In this document: positions 22,370 to 32,484 of the stretch, piece by piece
How positions within the stretch are numbered: the stretch's first letter is position 1
Layout: the number at the start of each line of letters is the position of its first letter
The notes under the pieces: model-generated
What the model saw: only the letters and a program-made list of their open reading frames with translations
Told to the model about the DNA's origin: nothing
Databases searched by the model: none
Translations under genes and position numbers: made by a program
NCBI GenBank assembly: GCA_028622995.1
Contig: JAJQJQ010000042.1
Coordinates: 2,108,001-2,172,000 of the forward strand
DNA length: 64,000 nt
Direction of reading: 5' to 3'
DNA from: Panagrolaimus kolymaensis
Taxonomy: Eukaryota; Nematoda; Chromadorea; Rhabditida; Panagrolaimidae

Positions 22370-23979
22370 TTTTAATTCTAAAAAAACAACAATAAAAAAT
22401 AATTAGTAGTACTGTCTGTGAACACCAATTTGTTGTAAATGTAAAATTGATTAATAAAAATCGCTAAAACAAAAACAAAATTCCAAAAAAAGCTTGTGAT
22501 TTTTGACAAAGTAAAAAATTGATTTTACATGTTTATTTATCCAATAAAACTCATCAACGCGGATGAGAAGAATAAAAAGTTGATAGATAAAAATACTTTT
22601 AAAAAGGAAAGAAGAAGAAAAAAAGGAGAAGGATTTGAATGGGAAAAAGAAAGAAAAACGCGAAATAAAAATTTAGAAAAAAAATTAAAAAGCTTGAAAA
22701 TATTATTCGTCAGTGTCAACTGCGGAAAGAAATAAAAAAGATCAAAACAAATTTGTTGTTTACCAAAAAAAAACATAGTGCGCAAATAAAAAAGAAGAAT
22801 AAACAACAACAAACTTTTTTGATCAATTTTTTCGCTCATTGAATACTCGTTCTTTCATATTTTTCTTTTGTGGGTATTCATTCCTGTTTGTTGTTATGGC
22901 GGCTGTCGTCCACGAAGAATAGAAAACACCCATGTTGCACAAATTAAAGTGATGTTTTCTTTTGGAGGAAGAAAAAAAAACCTTTTTTTTTTCATCTATA
23001 AAAAAATCACGTTTTTTCTTTGACAATTTTTATTTTAAAAGAAAAAACAACAACAAAATAATTCAAGCTGTTTGATTTGAATTTCTTATGTGCATCACTT
23101 AAGATGATGCTGATAAGAGCTTAACAGCAACTGAATAATTTGAAGGTGTCAGCGATTATGGTGAAGAAAAAAATGGAAATGGTTATTGAGTCATTGAGGA
23201 GCAAACAAACGTACATTGCTCATTCATATCTTCTCAATAAAGTTTAAAACCTTTTTTGGTTGAAAAATAAGGCACATTGATGAAAAAGCTAACAGCAACC
23301 GAAGAGTAAAGATTCCAAAAATGTGATAGTTGTTGAGAAAATAGGTGTATGCTGGAAATGCTGAACATAGTGGAATCCAAACAAAACAAAAATTCTTATA
23401 AAGTATTACAACTCGCAAACAACCAAACTAACCAAAATGATTTCAAAGTTATAAAAAATGTTTAACATAAAGACATAGACAATGCAACAAGAGAAGCAAA
23501 CATAGTTAGAAAATGGCATTTAAAATTACATTTGGGAGGTAAAGAAGTAAACAAGAAATAAATAAACTCTTTGTACATGTATTAATAGCCTTAAGTAAGA
23601 AGTATTGCAACATCGAATAATTAAAAAGAATTTCTAGAGTAAATTCAACTATTTCTTTGGACTGATTGTACCTATCTTCGAACAATTGGTTGTGAAGCGA
23701 CTATGTTAGAAGCTTTCGAATAAAATAAAAGAAGAAAAAAAAATTAAAGGGTTTGATTTAATTAAAATCTTCAAAAGTTTTGCAAAGGTTTTGGTTAAAT
23801 CAAAAAATATTCATCGAGTAGCATGAATTCCATGTTCCTATAAATTCTGGCAGAAACTTATTCCAAAACAAGATGATGAAAGTTTATAAGAAAAAAAACA
23901 AAGCTTTATTAAATAAAAAAAAAAAAAAAAACAAAAAGGAAAAACAGATACAACAAATAATTTAAAAAAAAAAGTAAGA
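22370..23979. other. Intergenic with diverged MATH-BTB flank repeat
   Basis: No gene seen. A plus-strand ATGGCGGC lies at 22896-22903, about 530 bp upstream of the PAP2 start. The block 23065-23235 matches 10690-10850 (TTGATTTGAATTTC, GCATCACTTAAG, TTATTGAGTCATT, CTCATTCATATCTT), the 3' flank of gene A. A-rich low-complexity DNA lies at 23910-23970. Confidence 0.55.
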
Positions 23980-25133
23980 TCAAGTTTCACTGAAGGTACA
24001 GCAAGCAAACTTAACAGCTTTGAGAAGAATATCTTTATCAAGAATAACAATATCAATTACAGGAGTTCGAGATTTGATACATTGAGATAAAAATTGAACA
24101 CATTTTTCTTCAAGTTTTAGAGCATTTGAAAGAATGGAACAATTTGCAATTTCACAAACATTTGAGATACTAACATCTTCAATCAACGAAGCTTCGATAC
24201 GAGTCTGAAAAGAAACAGCAATAAAAAATGTTGTTGTAAGAGTTAAAACTACCTTGAGATCATTGATATTAAATTTGTCACAAAATTGTAAAACTCCCAT
24301 TTTATCATTCAAATCCATGGATGGTCCACGATTGTAAAGAAGTTGAATAACAAAATCGACAACTTTGAATGAGAAATCATTGATATCCATTTGATTTTCG
24401 TTTGCTTCTTTCATACTAGAATGGTTGAACATAGCTTCAAAAACTGGAGAATGTGCAGCAAGAACATTTTTGTGGACCTAAAAAAAGAATGGTTATAATA
24501 ATAATAAATAAAGCCAAACTTACTTTGATAGAATCTTCACCAAGTTTGATAATAAAATCTTTGTCATCATTCTTCCATAATTTATTACCAAGCGCACAAG
24601 CAACAAAATTGATTCCATTTTCATCTGTAGTAAGCTTTTCACGTTCGACACTCAATATTCCTTCACATTTTACAGTAAATTTTCTATCAGTAATAAATTT
24701 GTTAGTAGGATCAAAAAGTTCAGTAGTTTTACAAATAGGAAATCCCCATCCTTCTGATTGTTCATATTCATATTTTTCTTTCTTAGTATATTCAGCTGAT
24801 TCAATAGTATATTTAACATCAGCTTTGATTTTTGCCTCATTTTCAAATTCTAAGTACAAATAAACCATAAAGTTATTACGATAAGCCTCTTTATTTCCAT
24901 TGGGATAAATGGCAAGAGAATATTTGACACCAGGAATGTTTGCTGCCTTGAACCATGGCGTTTCCAATTTTTCATTTGTTGTTGAATCCTTCAAAGCTTC
25001 CATTTTTTCTTCAGGGAGAGTCCATTGATGGGAAATGGAACATTCAAGATTCTAAAATAAGGTGGAATTACAACGATTTAATAAATAAAAAATGACTTAC
25101 ATAAGTTGAAGGAGGAGTTGCAGTGGAATCCAT
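23980..25133 (-). CDS. MATH-BTB protein (gene C)
   Basis: Four exons: 25101-25133, 24524-25051, 24253-24477, 23980-24204. All introns are phase 0; 336 aa. It starts MDSTATPPSTY, then MATH (WTLPEEKMEALKD, IPGVKYSLAIYPNGN, FMVYLYLEFENEAKI), BTB (FIIKLGEDSIK joined to VHKNVLAAHSPVFEAMF) and a BACK-like exon (SLIEDVSISNVCEIANCSIL). That last exon is almost the same as the last exon of gene A, which points to recent exchange or duplication. Predicted CUL-3 adaptor. Exon 2 is closest to gene D: both share the stretch AIYPNGNKEAYRNNFMVYLY. Confidence 0.88.
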
Positions 25134-25890
25134 AACAATTGTTAACAAAAGTCACTGAAACAAAGAAAGAATTAAGAAATTTATTTAAAAAAAATATATA
25201 ATACACGAAAATAAATACGGCAAAAAATAACCTTATTGAAACAAATAGTAAAGCTTTTTTTGTAAATAAATCATACAAAGAAAAGCTGCAGAAACGAAAA
25301 AATGACAAAACCTAAGGAAAGAAAATTTGGCAAAGCAAGAAAAAAATGGCGCCTTTTTTTAATCAAAACCTCTCAATGCCAAATAAATAAGATTTTGCCA
25401 TTCAAGAAAGGTCGATCAAAACTAATTTTCTTTATTGAAACAATCGAATTTTTCTTCAATGTTAATAGAAATAAATGTCAGCTAATTTCGGTTAAAAATA
25501 ATTAACTTCGGAATACACACATCTCTGCAAAGCAATTAGAGATATTGCCAAGAAAATGCGCAGGCAAAAAAAGCATGCACGAATCAGATAAAACTTTTTT
25601 TGCCGACCATTGAGTATTCATCCTCCTTCAAAATTCTTACAAATTGAAAATAATGCTAGTCTTATTAGCTACTGATGCTGCTTGTGATGTTTAAAAACGG
25701 TAAAATTAGAGCTTATTGAAAACAAAGAAGATAATAAAAATAAGTTTTATTTAAACAAATACAAACAAAAAATACGATATTAGAAACAAATTTACAATGA
25801 AATTAGATTATAACAAACATAAATGAAAGCCAAATAATAAATGCACGAGAAACTAACTTAAGCATACATAAACAAACAAACAAAGGAACT
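25134..25890. other. Intergenic between genes C and E
   Basis: Upstream of gene C lies AAAAAATGGCGCC (25341-25353). Otherwise AT-rich DNA with no gene seen. Confidence 0.5.
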
Positions 25891-27459
25891 TCATGGATTA
25901 AGTAAAAACATTTCTTCAAAGATTGATTTATCCAAATCTTGGAAGCTGATGTTGTCTTTCTTAGCAAATTTTGCATCATTGAGATAACCGATTGCGTGTT
26001 GTTTCAATTCAGGAACATCGTAATTGATGGAACCATTGGCAATATCGACACAATTTGAATCATCCATCTTTCGAGCAACGCTTAATTCCGCTTCAAACTA
26101 AAAAAAGGATATTAGTTAAAATCTTGAACATTTTTGCTGCAAAAAAGTGAATGTTTGAATGGTTTATCTTTTTTCTGTCGATCATGATTCATGCATACCA
26201 AAAATACAACTTCAATTAGTCATTTTCGCTTTGTTCAAAATCAAATTTATAGTTCAAGAAGATAATTAACATTTATGATGACAACAAGAAAATTACACAA
26301 TGAATAAAGTAACAAACAAACAAATAAATTAAATGAAAACAGTTTCACATAAAAACATTTTATTGAGACTTCCTATAACAGAGCAATAACCATTTCTAAA
26401 TGAAGAATCCAAATTCATTGTATTTAGTCGATGTTGCAGTTGATGATAAGTTCTTTAGTTTGAATAATCTCTTTTGATTTCTGGAGTTTTTGTAGCATCT
26501 TTATGATTTGAATCAACAAATTTATCAGCAAGAATCAATTCCACTTTATCCTAAAATGAAAACAACTGTAAAAGTATATGTAAAAGGAACACTAACTTTG
26601 AGATTATTGATACCATAATGATTAGCAAATTCGATGAGCTGAATCAATTTTTCGACGTTGAGATTGGGAAGAGGATGATCATAACAAAATGTAACAGCTG
26701 CTTTCACGACGTTGTAGTAATAAAAGTCTTTGATTGAGAGTTCAGCAGCTTCAGCAAGAAATACGGTATCAAGTTTAGTAAATTTGAATTGAATCAAGGA
26801 TTTATTGACCTAAAAAAAGAAAGAAACGATTAACCAAGAAGTATGTATGCATAAAGAACTCACAGAGATTTTCCGACCATCAACAAGAATTTTGAGATCA
26901 TCTTTGAGGATAAATCCAACTTCATCATCATCATCCTCTTCAGCAGTCAAATCGATAATAGGAATATGTTGCTGTTGCTGCTTTTCACTTTCATTAATGG
27001 GAATAGGCATAGTCGTTTCATCATTTTGAATAGCTTTACATGCCCCTTTGATAGCTAATTGCATCCATGAATCAGGTTTATCAGCTTCAGTTGTACCAGT
27101 TTCACGATTGAATCCAAAAACATGATTGAATAAAGATTTTCCAATATTTGCGATATTTGTTGAAAATCGAGCTGTTAATTCAAATTGATATCCATTTACC
27201 TGTAAAACAAACAAACATATAAAACCCATGGCACATGATTATTATCAAAGAAAAAAATTACATCTCTGCTTTCATTACGACAAAGTTTCTTTGATTTTGA
27301 TGGACCATCAGAAAGATAAACTTGACCAACGTTTTTAGGTTCAACAGAAACAGCAACAATTTTATCATCATCTTTTGCGCGACGTTTTCTTGTTGTTGTT
27401 GATGAAGCAACCATAGCTTTATTTCCATCTGCGATTGAAATTTGTTTGATTCGAGCCAT
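25891..27459 (-). CDS. Divergent BTB protein with SUMO-interaction-like motif (gene E)
   Basis: Exons 27262-27459, 26864-27199, 26597-26809 and a last exon 25891-26097, all phase 0; 317 aa. The N-terminus is basic (TRKRRAKDDDK, nuclear-signal-like), with no MATH domain. Residues about 145-159 read IPIIDLTAEEDDDDE, the form of a SUMO-interaction motif. A BTB fold follows (DDLKILVDGRKIS joined to VNKSLIQFKFTKLDTVFLAE; FANHYGINNLK), then a BACK-like helical exon. A second candidate last exon (26455-26550, ending in its own stop) lies in the third intron. Together these suggest a nuclear BTB adaptor that may recognise sumoylated targets; that role is inference. The first donor is GTAATT. Confidence 0.8.
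26455..26550 (-). CDS. Alternative or relic terminal exon of gene E
   Basis: After acceptor TTTTAG (26551-26556) the frame reads DKVELILADKFVDSNHKDAT, stopping with TAA at 26455-26457. It is phase 0 and resembles the start of the distal last exon (FEAELSVARKMDDSN), so it looks like a duplicated and truncated BACK exon. Using it would shorten gene E to about 280 aa. It could be an alternative end or a decaying duplicate. Confidence 0.45.
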   Translation of the reverse strand, partial: DKVELILADKFVDSNHKDATKTPEIKRDYSN

Positions 27460-27854
27460 GATTGGATGAAGATTTAGTGAAAGAGCTCAAAAACAGGCTG
27501 AAAATGAAGAAGAACGATAATAGCTTTTTTGCATTTATTGCTGTTGTTCCAAGGAAAATGTTTACCGTAGGTTTTTTTGGCGGGTAATGAAAGGCGCAAA
27601 TTTAAACTGTGCATTGTTATTGAATTTGGGATGGCATGGTCGGTGTAAATGCTTTATTTTTGGATATCAAAAAGTCCATTTAATCCTTGTCACCTTTTTA
27701 AAGAACAAGCATGCTCAATGTAAATTCTTTCAAAAACTAATAACGAAAAGTAAAAACAAAAATGATCAAATCAAAACTTTATAAAAACAAAAACAAAACA
27801 AAGGAAAAAGTGATACAACAAAGTTTGCAACAACAAAAAAATTAAAAAAGGAGA
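27460..27854. promoter_or_regulatory. Gene E promoter with E2F-like motif
   Basis: TTTGGCGGG at 27576-27584 (in GTTTTTTTGGCGGG) is followed by AAAGGCGCAAATTTAAACT from 27590. The same pair occurs upstream of gene D at 29204-29239, so the two promoters share ancestry. The core resembles E2F sites (TTTSSCGC). The distal part is the 3' flank of gene D. Confidence 0.5.
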
Positions 27855-29051
27855 TCAAGTTTCACGGATGGTGCAGCTAGCATTTTTAACAGCATTGAGA
27901 AGAAAATCTTTATCAAGATTATCAATATCAATTACAGGAGTTCCATTTTTGATTGATTCAATTAAAAGTTGAGCACATTTTTCTTCAAGTTTTAGAGCAT
28001 TTGAAAGAATGGAACAATTTGCAATTTGACAAACATTTGAAATGGAAACATCTTCAATCAACGAATCTTCGATACGACTCTAAAGAGAAACAACAATAAA
28101 AAAAGTTGATCTAAAAGTAAAACTTACTTTGAGATCACCAATATCATATTTATCACAAAATTGTAAAACTCCCATTTTGTCATTCATGTCCATGGAAGAT
28201 TGGATGCTGTAAAGAAGTTGAACAGCAGTTTGAACAATTTTGAGAGGAAAATCAATGATATCCATTTGGTTTTCAGCTGTTTCTTTCATACCAGATTCTA
28301 ACATAGTCTTAAAAACAGGAGATTGTGCAGCAAGAACATTTTTATGGACCTAAAAAAAGGAATGGTTATAATGATGTATAAAAGTGAACTTACTTTGATA
28401 GATGATTCACCAACATTGATTATAAAATCTTTATCGTTATTCTTCCATAATTTATGACCAATGTGTCCAACGCCAAAATTGATTCCACTTTCAGCGACAG
28501 CATTCTTTTCTCGTTCAACAGTCAAGATTCCTTCACATTTCAAAGTAAATTTACCATTAACAATGAACTTCTTAGCAGGATCAAAAAGTTCAGCAGTTTT
28601 AGACTGATAATATCCTTTTCCCCATGATTTGTCATATTTAAAAATTTCTTTCTTTGCAAAGCCAGCTGATTCAATAGAAAATTTAACATCAGCTTTAATT
28701 TTTGTTTCATTTTCAAATTCTAAATACAAATAAACCATAAAGTTATTACGATAAGCCTCTTTATTTCCATTGGGATAAATTGCAAGAGAATATTTGACAC
28801 CAGGAATGTTTGATGCATTGAACCATTCTGTTGTCAAGTATCCATTAGTAGTTGAATCTTTCAAAGCTTCCAATTTTTCTTCAGCGATAGTCCATTTGAG
28901 CGAAATGGGACATTCAAGATTCTAAAAGAAGAAGCAATTATATATATTAAACTAATATAAAATGACTTACATGAGGACGGTTTCTTGGTGTTGATGAAGC
29001 AACCATAGCTTTATTACTTTCTGCCTTTGAACATTGCATGAATCGAGCCAT
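27855..29051 (-). CDS. MATH-BTB protein with chimeric first exon (gene D)
   Basis: Four exons: 28971-29051, 28394-28921, 28128-28349, 27855-28079. All introns are phase 0; 351 aa. Exon 1 begins MARFMQCSKAESNKAMVASS, clearly related to the start of gene E (MARIKQISIADGNKAMVASS), and ends STPRNRPH before a donor like that of gene C (GTAAGTCATTTT). The rest is a standard MATH (WTIAEEKLEALKD, IPGVKYSLAIYPNGN), BTB (FIINVGESSIK joined to VHKNVLAAQSPVFKTMLESG) and BACK-like C-terminus. The gene therefore joins the promoter and start of E to the body of a C-like gene. Predicted CUL-3 adaptor, perhaps expressed like gene E. Confidence 0.85.
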
Positions 29052-29938
29052 GATAATTGAAGAAGATTTAGTGAAAGAGCTCCTGAAACAGGATAAGGAT
29101 AATGTTGGAAAGGAAAAATGTTGTAAAAATGAAGAAGTAAATAAAAGAAGATTGCTTTCTTGCATATTTTGTTGTTCCAAAAAGAATGTTTATCACAGGT
29201 TTTTTTGGCGGGTGAATAATTAAAGGCGCAAATTTAAACTTTGCTTTGTTATTCAATTTACTGGAAAGTCCATGTATGTAACTTTTATGTATGGGAAATA
29301 TTTTGTTTATTAACAAATTGCTTATTTATGATTTTCTTTTTCTCGTTAAAATCTTCACTGTGATTAACATACATATTCGATTAGTAAAAAATGCTTTTAA
29401 TTGGAGATCAAAAGGTTTATTTAATCCTCATCGCTTTTTTTTAAAACCTGCAACGCTATAAACTTTAATCAAATATCTTTTTCTTTAAAGTTCAAATATC
29501 CAATAAAGAAAAAACGGTAGCGTTTTAGAAAACATTCATTAATCACCACCTTCGCCTTCTTTTGTGATGTTGATGAATCATACATTTGATCTTTCAATCT
29601 ATGATTGAATGTATGCGTTTATTTATAAACTTTAACTTTTAACGAAGAAGAAAAAACATTGATCCCTAAAAGCTAAACAAATAATAAAAAAAGTTAGGCT
29701 GGTAGGTTTGATTGCGCAACAAACTTCCGTTACTTCCGTGGCGGTGATTTTAACAATCAAAATATAAAGTATTCGAGTCTTTTTTTTATTTAAACAAACA
29801 AACCCTTGTTTTTTTTTTGTGAGAAGGTGGAGTCATTATTTCTTTATCCAAAATATTGACATTTCACGGTATAAATAAAGTTTTAAAGAAATAATAACCC
29901 AAGATTAGTCACATTTATTTTATTTGTGAAAAAAACGA
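29052..29938. promoter_or_regulatory. Divergent promoter region, genes D and TTL
   Basis: Holds TTTGGCGGG (29204-29212) and GGCGCAAATTTAAACT (29225-29240), matching the gene E promoter. No gene seen in the remainder. Confidence 0.5.
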
Positions 29939-30532
29939 ATGACGATGAATTCGATGACGCTGAAAAGTTATGTATTTTTTATAACCTTTTTTGTTTGCTT
30001 CGTTGTTGGTGGTGTTGATGCTTATCGACAACAAAGTGTTGGTGTTAGAGGAAAATTACTATGTGGTAGTGGACCTACAAGGAATACAACCATAAAAATA
30101 TGGGATAAAAATACTCTTGGTAAGTAACTCTGGCTTTATTTTTTTTACATCAGTCATGAAAAAGCTCGATTCTAAATCAATGCGACTAACTTATGTTAAT
30201 CTTCAACAAACTAACATACACCACAATCAATTTTCCTTACTTACATTTACTCGTTTTTAGGCCTTGATAAGCAATTAGCTTCTGGTCGACCAGATGCTCA
30301 AGGCAATTTCCTAATTAGTGGAGGCACTGGTGGTCTCTTTGCATTGGATGTTCACATCAAATTTTATACTGATTGTGGTCGATTTGCATGGCTTCCATGT
30401 CAACGAAAGATTGATCTCAAAATTCCAAGCAATTATGTTACAAGAACCTCTGAAGTTGAAAATTGGTTTGATGTTGGAACATTAAATCTGGAACTCAAGT
30501 TTAAAGATGAAGATACTTCGTGTTTTAACTAA
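29939..30532 (+). CDS. Transthyretin-like (TTL/TTR) secreted protein
   Basis: Two exons: 29939-30119 and 30261-30532; 150 aa. The signal peptide ([19 protein letters not shown]) is followed by the family pattern: [13 protein letters not shown], an [10 protein letters not shown] strand at the intron, [23 protein letters not shown] and [13 protein letters not shown], with paired cysteines. This nematode-specific secreted family (TTR-52 and relatives) has a transthyretin-like beta-sandwich; roles include bridging to apoptotic cells and host secretion products in parasites, but the ligand of this member cannot be told. The ORF opens at ATG 29939, with another in-frame ATG two codons on. Confidence 0.92.
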
Positions 30533-30639
30533 TTCTCTTTACAAAGCAAAAAAATGTGTAAAATGTAAACATTGAAGACAAAAATAAAATAAAACGCTTT
30601 ATTGAAACAACATAAAAATGACAATATTAGGTAAACAAC
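30533..30639. terminator. Overlapping convergent polyadenylation region
   Basis: Only 107 bp separate the TTL and ribosomal L10 stop codons. AATAAA at 30583-30588 serves the plus strand. TTTATT at 30598-30603 is AATAAA for the minus strand, about 37 bp after the L10 stop. The two 3' UTRs must abut or overlap. Confidence 0.6.
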
Positions 30640-31388
30640 TTAAATAGGATGTTTAATGTAGCGAGACAAAGGTCCATGAGGTGTAAGAAGTTTAACATTT
30701 GCTCCATCATTGACGAGATGACCACTATCACGAAGTTGTTCATATTCAGCTTTATCAAATTTGGTGAAGCCCCATTTGCGAGAAGTGACGATGAATTGAC
30801 GTCCAGGGAACTTGAATTTAGCACGACGAAAAGCTTCAAGGGCATGTGCTTCATGCTGAAAAAATGAATGGAGTAATAACTTGTTCAAAAAGCTAAATAA
30901 AACATACTTGATCACGAACACGAATAGACATAAGAATATCATTGAGTCCAACACGAGCAACAAGACCTTGAGGTTTACCAAAAGCTCCTCTCATTCCAGT
31001 TTGAAGACGATCAGCACCAGCACATGATAACATCTTATTGATACGAACGACATGGTATGGATGTTTTCTTACACGCATATGGAAGCCATCTTTACCACAA
31101 TTCTTGACCATGTATTTGTTTGCGCAAATACGAGAAGCTTCGAGTGCCTAAAAGAACAAACGTTAAAAATGAAGAAGAATATAAAAAAATCAAACTCACT
31201 TCGGATGAAACTTGTTCACGTTCATTTGAAATCATATGAACACATGTTGGAAATTCATCAACAGTTGCACGTTTTTTTCCCAAATCAAAAATACGAATCT
31301 TTGGATCAGGAACACCACGGCAAAAGCGAGATTTTGGGTAAGGTTTATTCTTGATGTAACGATAGCAACGAGCCGGTCGGCGTCCCAT
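30640..31388 (-). CDS. rpl-10: 60S ribosomal protein L10 (uL16)
   Basis: Three exons: 31200-31388, 30908-31147, 30640-30855; 214 aa, the normal eukaryotic length. The start [20 protein letters not shown] is the invariant L10 N-terminus. [57 protein letters not shown] and [16 protein letters not shown] follow in order. uL16 is added late to the 60S subunit, at the P-site loop and the release of NMD3. Introns have standard borders and are in phase 0. Single-copy housekeeping gene in a convergent pair with TTL. Confidence 0.97.
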
Positions 31389-31401
31389 GATTGTTGATAA
31401 A

Positions 31402-31404
31402 CCT
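31402..31404 (-). promoter_or_regulatory. rpl-10: Splice acceptor just upstream of rpl-10 ATG
   Basis: On the minus strand TTATTTTCTAG precedes GTTTATCAACAATC and the ATG, leaving a 14-nt leader. This is the usual layout of a nematode spliced-leader trans-splice site, though a 5' UTR intron acceptor looks the same. Confidence 0.5.
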
Positions 31405-32484
31405 AGAAAATAATAAAATCATCATTAGAAGCAAAGTATAAGGAATAAATTATGAAAAAAGAAACACGAAAAGGATGGTTTTAGCGGTTTACGTGGATGT
31501 TTGAAGCAAAAAATTGATTGAAATTCTATTAACAAAAAAATGGTGAAGAAATTTTTCGATTGAGGCTAGCGTTGCTTTTGAAAGTCTTTATTGCTGGTAA
31601 AATGTGAACAATTGCAATATTCGTTTTAAAAGATAAACCTGCTCAAAAATTTGCTTTACTTGCTTCATTCAAAACTTTTGATGCTTGAAACAAAAAAGTG
31701 AGACTTCAACTTCAAAATTGATTTGTTTTTTCTTCATTAATTCGTTCATAGCTTTTTATTTTGATGCATAAACATCCATATTTCTTCAACATGGAGAATC
31801 GATGTTTGTTGTTGCTTGTTATGATTTTATTTTTGTTGTTTTTGAAATTGCAATTATTATGATCTTGATAGATCAAATTATTATTATTGAAACATTAAGG
31901 CTAGCCAAGTATTTCATTTATTCGGGAAGTGAAGAAACAAAAGGTGTTATTATTGTAATTAGTTGTTAACTGAACATTGGGGATCACCCTTTTCTCATGA
32001 GAAGCAGCAACAAATAAAAAACATGATGGAATTATTAGAATGACACGCACGAGATAGATGTTAAGAAAAAAATCGAAAAAGGAAGGAAAAAAAAACATAA
32101 CAACGAAGAGTTTCTTCTTTTATTTTACTACTGATAAGCAAGCAACAAGACACTCACTTACTTGGTCTTCACTTTTTTTTTGCACTCTCTTTTATTTTTT
32201 TGTTGAGAACACAGACAACAATAAAGGCTATCAATGATGAAAAAAATATTGATAAAAAAAAATTATGTGAATGAGAAAGAAGAGACGTGTTTAAGGTTGT
32301 CAACGACAAAATCATTTGAGACATTGCCATAAGGGAAGAAGAAAGAAGGAAGGACCCAAAAAAAAGGGTGAACAACTTAGTCTGTGATTAGCATTAGTTA
32401 AAGTTATTTTTAGTTGGTGAAAGTGAAAAAAAAATTTTGTATAGTTTTTTAAAGCCTTAATTAAGTTAGTTGACTTTTGAAAAA
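31405..32484. other. Bidirectional promoter region, rpl-10 and PLPP
   Basis: AT-rich DNA without recognisable coding content between two divergent genes. Confidence 0.5.

Noticed and set aside
24453..24863. 136-codon plus-strand frame
   Set aside because: Antisense shadow of the MATH exon of gene C.
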